A DNA stretch of 64,000 nt from Virgibacillus profundi (GTDB lineage: Bacteria; Bacillota; Bacilli; Bacillales; Amphibacillaceae), in NCBI RefSeq assembly GCF_002287375.1, contig NZ_NPOA01000002.1, positions 124,001 through 188,000 of the forward strand, read 5' to 3'. Below are positions 42,807 through 51,348 of the stretch, piece by piece. How positions within the stretch are numbered: position 1 is the first letter of the stretch; each line of letters opens with the position of its first letter. A program made the position numbers and the translations under genes. The notes under the pieces were generated by a model. That model saw only the letters and a list, made by a program, of their open reading frames with translations. It made no database searches and was not told the DNA's origin.

Positions 42807-43559
42807 TTGGCACAAAATCAAGTATCCACATTAAAAAAAGGACTTCTCGTATTGGAATTGGTAAAACAATGTCAGGGGATTACTTTAGCAGAGGTAATGA
42901 AAGAACTTCAATTAAGTAAGTCTACGGCATTTCGATTATTAACAACGCTGGAAGATATGAATTATATCTATAAAATTCAAACCCAATATTTTTCAGGTCC
43001 TAAACTGTTTCAGGAAAGCACTGAAAATCGTTCTGCAAAGGATTGGGCAGCTTTACATTCCATTTATCAAGTAGCTCAAAACCTGCAAATGGGTACCTAC
43101 TTAGGAAAAGTGGATGGTACCGACCTTGTCATGACCCAAGTATTACATGCCCCATTTCAACACTCAGCAGACGAAGAAATGGGAAATCGCTCAAAACTGC
43201 ATTTGTCCGCCTTAGGTAAAGTAATTTTGGCTCAGTTAGACGAAGGGAAATTAAATGCTTTACTCGATAAAATGTCCCTTGAACCAGCAACAGCCAATAC
43301 GTTCCAGGACACACAACTATTTCGTTATCATTTAAAGGCGATTCATCAAGATGGTTATGCTTTTGATGACGAGGAACGAAACGTGGGCATCCGTTGTGTA
43401 GCTGTACCAGTATTTCGAAATAAGGAAGTGATCGCTGCATTGGCTATTGCCGCTCCAGCGAAACAAATATCTAAAAGTAATATCAAACAAATTGCCACAA
43501 AATTGAATGTTGGCAGCAAAGCAGTTACGAAGGAATTAGAAGTTTTAGACGGTAACTAA
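42807..43559 (+). CDS. IclR family transcriptional regulator
   Basis: A 250-residue regulator. The N-terminal winged helix (about residues 5-65) contains ITLAEVMKELQLSKSTAFRLLTTL, and the C-terminal IclR effector domain (about 75-245) shows HLSALGKVILAQL and DDEERNVGIRCVAVPVF. The start is TTG behind GGAGATGAGGTG. It lies between the aldo/keto reductase gene (divergent) and the flavin oxidoreductase pseudogene (28 bases downstream), which are its probable targets. The effector is unknown. Confidence 0.9.
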   Translation: MAQNQVSTLKKGLLVLELVKQCQGITLAEVMKELQLSKSTAFRLLTTLEDMNYIYKIQTQYFSGPKLFQESTENRSAKDWAALHSIYQVAQNLQMGTYLGKVDGTDLVMTQVLHAPFQHSADEEMGNRSKLHLSALGKVILAQLDEGKLNALLDKMSLEPATANTFQDTQLFRYHLKAIHQDGYAFDDEERNVGIRCVAVPVFRNKEVIAALAIAAPAKQISKSNIKQIATKLNVGSKAVTKELEVLDGN

Positions 43560-43587
43560 AGGAAACATTATATAACGGAGGAATAAT

Positions 43588-44735
43588 ATGAAAAGCAAAT
43601 ATCAACATTATTTCAAGATTTCACATTTAAAGGTGGTGTCCATGTATGAAATAGACTGATGATGGCACCGATGACAACTTTTTCTGCAGATAATAATGAT
43701 TATGTTTCACAAGAAGAGCTTCATTATTACAAAGAACGCTCGAATGGTGTAGGTACACTCATCACTGCTTGTGCTTATGTTTCAAAAAACGGCAAGGGTT
43801 TTGATGGCCAGATGGGTATTGATCATGATGGTACAACCCGTGGTCTTTCAAAATTGGCTAACGTTATCCATGAGGGTGGAGCAAAAGGTGTTGTTCAACT
43901 GTACCATGGCGGTCGTTTAGCAGTTCCAAGACTTACTCCAAATGGTGAAACTGTCAGTGCAAGTGCCGTTACACCTCTTGGAGACCGGGGATTTTATAGT
44001 ATTCAGCAAGAACCAAGAGCATTAAAAACAGAAGAAATCTATGAAGTTATTAAGGACTTTGGTGAAGCAACACGCCGGGCGATTGAAGCTGGGTTTGATG
44101 GAGTAGAATTACATGGAGCAACAGGTTATTTACTCCAGCAATTTGTTCCACCACATTCCAATCTAAGAACAGACGAGTTTAAGAATCGTAATTTATTTGC
44201 ATTAAAATTAATTGATGAAGTGAAAAATGTTATCAAAGAAAATGCAACAAAACCGTTTTTAATAGGCTATCGTTTCTCACCGGAAGAACCGGAAACACCT
44301 GGGATCACGATGAAGGAAGCCTTTGCTTTATTAGATGATTTAATTAAAGCAGATCTTGATTATCTTCATATTGCAACGACAAATGCGTGGGCAAAACCCC
44401 GACGAGGCATTGTAAGTGAAAAATCACGTACCGAATTAATTGCGGAATATGTTAACGGGCGCATCCCGGTAATTGGTGTTGGCAGTATTCATACACCTGA
44501 TGATGCAGCACTTGTTTTAGAAAAAGGAAAAACGGACTTTGTTGCACTTGGACGGGCTATCATCGTTGATCCACATTGGGTTGAAAAAGTGAAGAATGAA
44601 GAGGAAGATAGAGTGATTCATCACTTAACAGAAAACGATCAGCAAAAAGCGGTAATCCCAACACCTTTGTGGAAACTAATTTTAGAGGTGGAAGGTTGGT
44701 TTCCTGTTAAAAAAATAGAGGAAGGGATTTTCTGA
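43588..44735 (+). pseudogene. NADH:flavin oxidoreductase (Old Yellow Enzyme family), 5' end broken
   Basis: An Old-Yellow-Enzyme-type flavoprotein gene damaged at its start. The proper ATG (43588) follows CGGAGG, and MKSKYQH is read before the frame is lost near 43609 by an apparent one-base loss. In the shifted frame FQDFTFKGGVHV is followed by an in-frame TGA (43647-43649) where a Lys codon is expected, then NRLMMAPMTTFSA and 350 intact residues. The remaining open frame starts at an ATG (43659 or 43662) without a ribosome site. The rest shows GVVQLYHGGR, VELHGATGYLLQQF and GVGSIHTPDDA. Either the gene is dead, or a protein lacking about 24 N-terminal residues is made. A sequencing fault would have to explain two lesions. 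Confidence 0.8.
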
Positions 44736-44756
44736 TTTTTCCATTATGCTTATAAT

Positions 44757-44840
44757 GGTTGGGGCTAATGAAAATTGGTTTTAGTTTAAAAATTGAATTA
44801 AACCTATCCTTTTTTTTCACTTATGTCCCAGCCTTTTTTT
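44757..44840. terminator. Distant inverted pair, possible terminator
   Basis: GGTTGGGGCTAATG faces CTTATGTCCCAGCC (imperfect) about 60 bases apart, followed by seven T. It lies between convergent genes. Confidence 0.4.
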
Positions 44841-44888
44841 ATCCCATTCAATACTGACATCTAGTTGAAATGTTCCCTTTAAGCACCC

Positions 44889-45140
44889 CTAGTTACTATG
44901 CTTGTTTTTTAAAATAAAAAGCTCTTTCTCCATTTTATGTATCTTGTCATCAATAAAATCCATTTCATTAATTCTTAAATCATTCGTTATTTCAAACTGC
45001 CCACCTGAACCTTCTAGTTTCGCTTCAATAGTATCAAACCGATGATGCATTTCTGATTTCAAAGAATGAATCTCCGTTTTCATGCTTTTCATTTCATAAT
45101 TCATTTCTGTAAGTAAGTCAAGAATTTGCTTATCCACCAT
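44889..45140 (-). CDS. Small coiled-coil protein
   Basis: An 83-residue charged protein with clear heptad character: a first helix over residues 5-42 (LLTEMNYEMKSMKTEIHSLK) and a second over 53-78 (NEMDFIDDKIHKMEKEL), joined by a GSGG turn. It has no membrane segment. GGGGTGAT precedes the ATG. Proteins of this plan are common in Bacillaceae and in phage remnants; the function is unknown. Confidence 0.65.
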   Translation of the reverse strand: MVDKQILDLLTEMNYEMKSMKTEIHSLKSEMHHRFDTIEAKLEGSGGQFEITNDLRINEMDFIDDKIHKMEKELFILKNKHSN

Positions 45141-45427
45141 ATCACCCCAAGTATATATGCTAATTAAATAAGCACTACCTTTTTAAACTATCTAGTATAT
45201 ATCACCTATTATACATAATAGTCATAATTTTTTAAAGTCTCATTTTCCATTGAGGTTAAAATGTTACTGATATTCAGAAAATTTATATTTTACTGTTGCT
45301 TTAATATAAATTTTCACTTATCATATAAGGTGAGAGTAAATCAGAATGATCATTCCATTATGCGGACTAAGGGTGTTTAACAAAATTAAAATATCAATCT
45401 CGTACGCTAACCATTGGAGGGAGTTTA

Positions 45428-46111
45428 TTGGAAAAATTAATCGATAGAAGTGACTTTTTAAAGCTTATTGATAATGGGGATACATTACTTGTTGGTGGAT
45501 TTGGTCTGTCAGGAACCCCTTTAACGCTAATTGATGAATTGGCTGCTTCAGATAAAAAGGACTTGACGGTTGTGAGCAACAATTTAGGTGAAGAAGGAAG
45601 AGGGCTTGGAAAATTATTGCTTACGGGCTGTTTGAAGAAGGCCAAGGGTTCTTATTTCACAACAAACCGGGATGCGGTTCAGGCGTGGAGTGATGGAAAA
45701 CTGGAAATTGAACTCGTTCCACAGGGTACGCTTGCTGAAGCGATCCGCTGTGGTGGCGCCGGAATTGGGGGTTTTTATACAAAAACAGCTGTAGGTACAA
45801 AAGTGGCTGAAGGTAAGGAAGAAAGGGAATTCGATGGGGAAACATATATCCTGGAGAAGGCAATCAAAGGAGATGTTTCATTAGTCAAAGCTTTGAAAGC
45901 GGATACACTAGGGAATCTTGTTTACGATCATACGGGGCGAAACTTCAATAAAGTGATCGCAACCGCTGGAAAAATTGTTATTGCTGAGGTTGATGAAATT
46001 GTTGAGGTTGGAGAGCTGGAGCCTCTGGAAATCGTTACACCACATGTATATGTCGATTATGTTGTGAAGAATAAATATGAAAAAAAGGGAGGGAAGTACA
46101 TTGGGTCTTGA
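45428..46111 (+). CDS. scoA: 3-oxoacid/acetate CoA-transferase subunit A
   Basis: A 227-residue alpha subunit of a class I CoA-transferase that moves CoA between acyl-CoA and a free acid, typically acetoacetate or butyrate. DTLLVGGFGLSGTP (about residues 19-32) is the CoA loop, and CGGAGIGGFYTKT and EREFDGETYILEK are conserved in the family. The start is TTG behind GGAGGG. It is the first gene of a six-gene operon and overlaps the subunit B gene by 11 bases. It activates the substrate in the cytoplasm for the following beta-oxidation steps. Confidence 0.92.
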   Translation: MEKLIDRSDFLKLIDNGDTLLVGGFGLSGTPLTLIDELAASDKKDLTVVSNNLGEEGRGLGKLLLTGCLKKAKGSYFTTNRDAVQAWSDGKLEIELVPQGTLAEAIRCGGAGIGGFYTKTAVGTKVAEGKEEREFDGETYILEKAIKGDVSLVKALKADTLGNLVYDHTGRNFNKVIATAGKIVIAEVDEIVEVGELEPLEIVTPHVYVDYVVKNKYEKKGGKYIGS

Positions 46112-46736
46112 GCGGATTAAAATTGCCAAACGTGTTGCCGAGGAGCTGTCAGATGGAGAAGTTATCAACCTGGGTGTGGGAATCCCAACATTAATCCCCG
46201 ATTACCTTGGTGACAAGAAAGTTTATTTACAATCAGAAAACGGGTTGCTTGGAATGGGACCAACGCCAGACGATGAAGACATTAATATGGATCTGATCAG
46301 TGCAAGTAAAAAGCCGATCACGATGGACACTGGTGCTTCCTTGTTTGACAGCTCTGATTCCTTTGTAATGATCCGCGGAGGACATGTGGATCTAGCTGTT
46401 ATGGGTGCACTCCAGATTGATCAATATGGGGAAATTGCCAATTGGGCCGTTCCGGGAAAAACTATTCTAGGTGTAGGTGGTGCAATGGATCTCGTAGCTG
46501 GAGCGAAGCGAATCATAATCGCCTCCAGACATCTTGCGAAAGACAGCAGCCCAAAACTTGTGAAAGAACTGACATTCCCGAGTAGTGGAGTTAGGAAAGC
46601 CGACATGCTTGTGACAGAACATGCGGTATTTAAATTTACGGATAATGGTACAGAACTTATTGAAATTTTATCTGATATGAGTGTAGAAGAATTAAGAAAA
46701 ATTACCGGGGCGGATTTCACCTATGGTGATGAGTAA
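46101..46736 (+). CDS. scoB: 3-oxoacid/acetate CoA-transferase subunit B
   Basis: A 211-residue beta subunit with the catalytic glutamate, Glu46 in LQSENGLLGMGP, which forms the glutamyl-CoA intermediate. NLGVGIPTLIPDY and IRGGHVDLAVMGALQID are typical. An ATG 24 bases earlier is in frame but lies before the ribosome site AAAAGGGAGGG, so the TTG at 46101 is chosen. It makes a heterodimer or heterotetramer with ScoA. Whether acetoacetate or another acid is the substrate is not decided by the sequence; thiolase and hydroxybutyryl-CoA dehydrogenase downstream favour C4 acids. Confidence 0.92.
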   Translation: MGLERIKIAKRVAEELSDGEVINLGVGIPTLIPDYLGDKKVYLQSENGLLGMGPTPDDEDINMDLISASKKPITMDTGASLFDSSDSFVMIRGGHVDLAVMGALQIDQYGEIANWAVPGKTILGVGGAMDLVAGAKRIIIASRHLAKDSSPKLVKELTFPSSGVRKADMLVTEHAVFKFTDNGTELIEILSDMSVEELRKITGADFTYGDE

Positions 46737-46749
46737 GGGAGATGTACAA

Positions 46750-47595
46750 ATGAAACAGGTGACAGTTGTTGGTTCAGGAGTAATGGGAAAAGGAATTGCC
46801 TATTCTTTCGCAATTGCAGGGTTTAAAGTTTATTTAAATGATTTAAATGAAGAAATCCTTGGTAAAGCAAAAAAATCAATTGATCAGTTGCTTGAGGGAA
46901 GCTTTGAAAAAGGATTTTTAAAAGAAGAAGCATATTCAAATGCGAAGGAAAATTTACATTATGAGGTTGATCTTCATACAGCAGCAAAGGATTCAGCGCT
47001 TGTGATTGAAGCAGTGCTGGAAAAAATGGATTTGAAAATCGAGATTTTCAAACGGCTGGATAAAATTTGTGCACCGGAAACTATTCTAGCTACAAATACA
47101 TCAACCATGAGTCCGACTGAAATAGGTGCACAGACTACAAGACCTGAAAAGATAGTTGCCATGCATTTTTTCAATCCCGTTCATAAAATGAAGCTTATCG
47201 AGGTTATTCGGGGGCTGGAGACATCGGATGAAACGGTGGAATTTGTTAAAGCGGTTGCGGGACAGATTAACAAACAAGCCGTTGAGGTCAATGAATTTCC
47301 GGGGTTTGTAACTTCCAGAATGAATTGTGTAATCGGGAATGAAGCAATGAACATGCTGATGGAAGGGGTTGCGAGTGCAGAGGATATTGATAAGGCTATG
47401 AAACTCGGGCTGAATCATCCAATGGGGCCGCTTGAGCTTGCCGATCTTGTAGGTCTGGATACACGTCTGAGAAATATGGAGTATTTATATGAAACATTAG
47501 GTGAGAAATACCGGCCCTGTCCGCTTTTAGTTAAATATGTAAAAGCAGGTCGACTTGGAAAGAAAACTGGTAGTGGTTTTTATGAATATACGTAA
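46750..47595 (+). CDS. hbd: 3-hydroxybutyryl-CoA dehydrogenase
   Basis: A 281-residue NAD-dependent dehydrogenase that oxidises 3-hydroxyacyl-CoA to 3-oxoacyl-CoA. The nucleotide motif GSGVMGKGIA starts at residue 8. The catalytic His is in MHFFNPVHKMKLIEV and Glu in the same segment, with TSRMNCVIGNEAMNML and DKAMKLGLNHPMGPLELADLVGLD (in parts) in the C-terminal domain. The ATG at 46750 behind AAGGGAGATG fits the family start. Expected substrate is the C4 compound, by context. It forms an operon with scoAB and the crotonase gene. Confidence 0.93.
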   Translation: MKQVTVVGSGVMGKGIAYSFAIAGFKVYLNDLNEEILGKAKKSIDQLLEGSFEKGFLKEEAYSNAKENLHYEVDLHTAAKDSALVIEAVLEKMDLKIEIFKRLDKICAPETILATNTSTMSPTEIGAQTTRPEKIVAMHFFNPVHKMKLIEVIRGLETSDETVEFVKAVAGQINKQAVEVNEFPGFVTSRMNCVIGNEAMNMLMEGVASAEDIDKAMKLGLNHPMGPLELADLVGLDTRLRNMEYLYETLGEKYRPCPLLVKYVKAGRLGKKTGSGFYEYT

Positions 47596-47607
47596 GGGGG
47601 CAAACAA

Positions 47608-48387
47608 TTGAAGGCGTTTGAAAGTCTGAATGTGGAAATAAAAGAAGGTATCTATTGGCTTACATTAAATCGACCGGAAGCGAGAAATGCACTGGATGCT
47701 AAAATGCTTGAGGAAATTGATACTGCACTTGTTGAAGCGGAAGCGGATGAGGATGTACGTGTCATTATTATCCAGGGAGCAGGCGGCAAATCATTTGCTG
47801 CCGGGGCGGATATCAAACAATTGAACACCAGAAAACCGCTAGAAGCACTGATTCCCGGGATGCAGGGTCTTTATCAAAAATTAGAGAACAGTAAAAAGGT
47901 GACGATTGCAGCTGTGAATGGCTATGCACTTGGCGGGGGCTGTGAGCTTGCTTTAGCTTGTGATATACGGATCGCAACTAATAAAGCAAAGCTCGGTTTG
48001 CCTGAATTAAATCTTGGAATTATTCCTGGTGCGGGCGGAACGCAGCGGCTTGCAAGGATTGTTGGAAAAGGTCGCGCACTTGATATGATACTGACCGGAA
48101 AAATCATCGATGGTGAGGAAGCAGAGCGGATTGGACTTGTTACGTATTTCGTTTCAGAGGATGAGCTCACGTCTAAAGTAGAATCAATTGCCGGGGATAT
48201 TTTGAAGAAAGGACCTGTTGCAATTCAGTTGGCAAAATTTGCAGTACATAAAGGCTATGATATTGATGAAGGTACTGCAATGTGGATTGAAAAGCTATCA
48301 CAGGCTGTCGCTTTTGGTACGGAGGATAAAGATGAAGGCACGAAAGCTTTCATTGAAAAAAGAAAAGCAGAATTCAAAAATAGATAA
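47608..48387 (+). CDS. Enoyl-CoA hydratase (crotonase)
   Basis: A 259-residue crotonase that hydrates 2-enoyl-CoA (crotonyl-CoA) to L-3-hydroxyacyl-CoA. The oxyanion-hole segments are AAGADIKQL near residue 68 and ALGGGCELALACDIR near 110; the catalytic glutamates are in GGGCELA and LPELNLGIIPGAGG. The length is normal. The start is TTG behind AAGGGGG. It takes the product of the acyl-CoA dehydrogenase encoded next and passes it to hydroxybutyryl-CoA dehydrogenase. Confidence 0.92.
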   Translation: MKAFESLNVEIKEGIYWLTLNRPEARNALDAKMLEEIDTALVEAEADEDVRVIIIQGAGGKSFAAGADIKQLNTRKPLEALIPGMQGLYQKLENSKKVTIAAVNGYALGGGCELALACDIRIATNKAKLGLPELNLGIIPGAGGTQRLARIVGKGRALDMILTGKIIDGEEAERIGLVTYFVSEDELTSKVESIAGDILKKGPVAIQLAKFAVHKGYDIDEGTAMWIEKLSQAVAFGTEDKDEGTKAFIEKRKAEFKNR

Positions 48388-48402
48388 GGGAGAGATGTCA
48401 TA

Positions 48403-49554
48403 ATGGATTTTAATTTCTCAGAGGATATTGAGTTTTTACGTTCAAATGTCCGGAAATTTGTAAAAGATGTAGTGGAACCACGTGCAATGGAGATCGAGGA
48501 AAATGACCAAATTCCTGAAGATATTATTGAACAGTCCAAAGAGATGGGCCTATTCAGTTTAAGTATCCCGGAGGAATATGGTGGTCTGGGTCTTGACATG
48601 GTTGGAAAATGTGCAATTTATGAGGAGCTGGGAAAAACCCATAATGGCTATACAACCCTGATTGGTGCACATACAGGAATTGGAACGGTTGGTATCGTAG
48701 AGCTGGGAACTGAAGAACAGAAACAGAAATATTTACCGAAAATGGCTACAGGTGAATGGATTGGTGCTTTTGCGCTGACAGAGCCAAGTGCCGGTTCGAA
48801 TGCTGCAAATCTGAAAACAACTGCTGTAAAAGAAGGAGATAAATACATTTTAAATGGTTCTAAGCATTATATTACAAATGCAGTTGATGGACATGTTTTT
48901 ACCGTTATGGCCGTTACTGACAGCTCTAAAGGTGCAAAGGGAATCACATCATTTATTGTTGAAAAGGATTTTCCAGGATTTAAGCTCGGCAGTGTGGAGC
49001 AGAAGATGGGACTACGAGGCTCTCATTCTGCTGAACTATTTTTCGAAGACATGGAAGTTCCTGTTGAAAACGTACTTGGAGAGGAAGGCAGGGGCTATGT
49101 TAATGCATTGAAAATATTGGCAAACGGGCGTGCAGGTCTTGCAGCACGTAACCTTGGATCATCTGTTAAATTACTTGAGCATTCCCTGTCCTATGCAAAG
49201 GAACGGGAACAATTTGGAAAACCAATCCTTGAAGTGCAGGCCGTTCAGCATATGCTTGCAGAAATCAGTATGGGAATCGAAACATTACGTTCATTAACAT
49301 ACCGGGTTGCATGGATGTCTGATCAGAAACAACGGGTCGTTAAAGAAGCAGCAATTGCAAAGCTGTATGGATCAGAAGTTTATAATAAAGTTGCCGATCT
49401 GGCAGTCCAAATCCATGGCGGAATCGGTTATATGAAGGATTACCCAATCGAGCGCTATTTCCGTGATGCGCGGATAACAAAAATTTATGAAGGTACGTCA
49501 GAAATTCAACGAAATATTATTGCGGGTGAATTAATCCGTGAACTAAAGAAATAG
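48403..49554 (+). CDS. Short-chain acyl-CoA dehydrogenase
   Basis: A 383-residue FAD flavoprotein that makes 2-enoyl-CoA from acyl-CoA. AFALTEPSAGSNAA is the FAD/substrate signature, and the catalytic base is the Glu in KIYEGTSEIQRNI near residue 365. QIHGGIGYMKDYP is also standard. The pattern is of the butyryl-CoA type, and the sequence has none of the features I would expect of glutaryl-CoA dehydrogenase. The ribosome site is GGGAGAG. Electrons would pass to an electron-transfer flavoprotein encoded elsewhere. Confidence 0.92.
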   Translation: MDFNFSEDIEFLRSNVRKFVKDVVEPRAMEIEENDQIPEDIIEQSKEMGLFSLSIPEEYGGLGLDMVGKCAIYEELGKTHNGYTTLIGAHTGIGTVGIVELGTEEQKQKYLPKMATGEWIGAFALTEPSAGSNAANLKTTAVKEGDKYILNGSKHYITNAVDGHVFTVMAVTDSSKGAKGITSFIVEKDFPGFKLGSVEQKMGLRGSHSAELFFEDMEVPVENVLGEEGRGYVNALKILANGRAGLAARNLGSSVKLLEHSLSYAKEREQFGKPILEVQAVQHMLAEISMGIETLRSLTYRVAWMSDQKQRVVKEAAIAKLYGSEVYNKVADLAVQIHGGIGYMKDYPIERYFRDARITKIYEGTSEIQRNIIAGELIRELKK

Positions 49555-49565
49555 GAGTGAGTAGA

Positions 49566-50753
49566 TTGGTAGAATCATATATTGTTGGATCTGTAAGAAC
49601 AGCTGTTGGTAAAATGGGTGGAGCGTTGAAAAATGTAACGGTTGATTATTTGGCTGAAGCAGTTATCCGGGAAGTTTTAAATCGATCAAAAGCAGATGTT
49701 ACCGTCGATGAAGTTATTCTAGGGCAGGCGAAGCAAAGTGCGGATACATCCAACCTGGCAAGGGTTGCTGCACTGCGAGCAGATTTGCCAGTTGATGTTA
49801 CCGGCTATACGGTTCATCGTCAATGTGGCTCAGGACTCCAGGCAATTAATAATGCGGATATGCAGATTAAATTGGGGTTATCGGATGTGATTGTTGCAGG
49901 TGGTGCGGAAAGTATGAGTACTACGCCATATTACATCCGAAATGCACGGTATGGCTTACAGGCAGGTAACGGACTGTTGCTTGATCCGAATACAGAAAGC
50001 CAGCCATGTTCTCAGCCTACAGAAACCTATGGAGATTTGACCATGGGCTATACTGCAGAGAATCTGGCAGAAAAATATAATATTTCCCGTGAGGAGCAAG
50101 ATCAATTTGCTAGACAGAGTCAGGAATTAGCAGATCAAGCCATAAAAGAAGGTCGTTTTGCAGATGAGATTGTTCCATTTGAAGTAAAGGAACGCAAAAA
50201 AACAACAACTTTTAAAGTAGACGAACATCCACGCCTTTCCACATTGGAGCAACTCAGTAAGCTCCGGACAGTCTTTAAGGAAAATGGTTCGGTGACTGCA
50301 GGAAACGCAAGTGGAAGAAATGACGGTGCTGCGGCCGTATTAATGATGAATGAAGAAAAAATGAAACGGTATGGATTAAAGCCAAAGGCAAAAATTATTG
50401 CACAGGCTGTGAGTGGGGTGTCTCCAGACATTATGGGAATCGGACCAGTCGAATCAACGGCTAAAGCGTTGAAACAATGCGGATTATCTATCGATGATAT
50501 TGGATTAATAGAATTAAATGAAGCATTTGCAGCCCAGGCACTTTCGGTTATTCGGGAAGCTAAAATGGATATCAATCGGGTAAATGTAAACGGAGGGGCA
50601 ATTGCATTAGGACATCCAATCGGTGCAACCGGTGCTGTTTTAATGACAAAACTGCTTCATGAAATGGAAAGAAGAGGAGAAAAATACGGACTTGTAACAC
50701 TTTGTATTGGTGGAGGGCAAGGTATTTCCACGATCATTGAGTACCTTCAATAG
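49566..50753 (+). CDS. Acetyl-CoA acetyltransferase (thiolase)
   Basis: A 395-residue thiolase that splits acetoacetyl-CoA with CoA to two acetyl-CoA. The nucleophile is the Cys in HRQCGSGLQAI near residue 87. The second half carries NEAFAAQ, GGAIALGHPIGATGA (catalytic His) and the second Cys in LCIGGGQG. The TTG at 49566 is eight bases behind AGGAG; the GTG at 49557 overlaps that site. Last gene of the C4-acid operon, giving a full route from butyrate, crotonate or acetoacetate to acetyl-CoA. Confidence 0.94.
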   Translation: MVESYIVGSVRTAVGKMGGALKNVTVDYLAEAVIREVLNRSKADVTVDEVILGQAKQSADTSNLARVAALRADLPVDVTGYTVHRQCGSGLQAINNADMQIKLGLSDVIVAGGAESMSTTPYYIRNARYGLQAGNGLLLDPNTESQPCSQPTETYGDLTMGYTAENLAEKYNISREEQDQFARQSQELADQAIKEGRFADEIVPFEVKERKKTTTFKVDEHPRLSTLEQLSKLRTVFKENGSVTAGNASGRNDGAAAVLMMNEEKMKRYGLKPKAKIIAQAVSGVSPDIMGIGPVESTAKALKQCGLSIDDIGLIELNEAFAAQALSVIREAKMDINRVNVNGGAIALGHPIGATGAVLMTKLLHEMERRGEKYGLVTLCIGGGQGISTIIEYLQ

Positions 50754-50810
50754 AAAATTAGTCGGTGGAAATCGCCGGCTTTTTCTCTAAAAGCTGTTTT
50801 TCGCATAGAT

Positions 50811-50837
50811 TGGGACTGCGCACTACTCGTCCCACCA
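50811..50837 (+). repeat. Short GGGAC-CCCACC element, copy 5
   Basis: TTGGGACTGCGCACTACTCG followed by TCCCACC, a near copy of the element at 33545, between the thiolase gene and repeat R4. Confidence 0.6.
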
Positions 50838-50919
50838 AATGACTTGTTGTTATCTGCCCCTTATTCGATATAAAGTGCGACGTAAATTAAGATTAAATTC
50901 CCATGATATGTGCTATTGC

Positions 50920-51232
50920 TGCCGTCCGGGATCGCTCCGGGCGGATGCTTTCCGCGGGCACGGCTTCAGCCTCCTCGAGAAAATCACTCTGCGGGGTCTT
51001 CAGACACGTGCTATTCCCGCAGGAGTCACCGCCCTTCACTCACCCGAACTGGTGAGGTGGTTTGATGTTTTGAATATTGATTACTAATTCAGTTCATCGG
51101 CAGTAAACGGAAATCCAGCGGAGGAAACACATTGAAGACTCCTGCGGGAGGAAAGGCATAGGTGAGACCCCGGAGTGCGTAGCACGAGGAGGCTCACCAG
51201 CCGCCCGCGGAAAGCGAAAGTGTTTCCGGAGC
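50920..51232. repeat. GC-rich paired repeat, copy R4
   Basis: First half 50920-51062 (CGGGATCGCTCCGGGCGGAT, CTTTCCGCGGGCACGGCTTC, CCCGCAGGAGTCACCGCCC), opposite-facing second half 51115-51232 (AGACTCCTGCGGGAGG, GGTGAGACCCC, GCCCGCGGAAAGCG, GTGTTTCCGGAGCGG). It is the most complete copy and fills most of the 595 gene-free bases between the thiolase and hydroxyacid dehydrogenase genes. Confidence 0.88.
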
Positions 51233-51348
51233 GGTAATAAGGACTAGTGATCATCTATTACATCGCAGTCTATATCAACTGTGAAGGCTAAAAGCAATAA
51301 AGTTTACGAAAAGAGCCTATCTAAATAATTAGTAAGGGGGAAAGCCAA

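Noticed and set aside
48403-49554. Glutaryl-CoA dehydrogenase linking to lysine breakdown
   Set aside because: Motifs are of the butyryl-CoA type and no decarboxylating-type features were seen; the lysine link to this operon is unsupported.
26088-51232. Insertion sequences
   Set aside because: The GC-rich repeats carry no transposase gene or recognisable terminal ends and are only 150-360 bases long.
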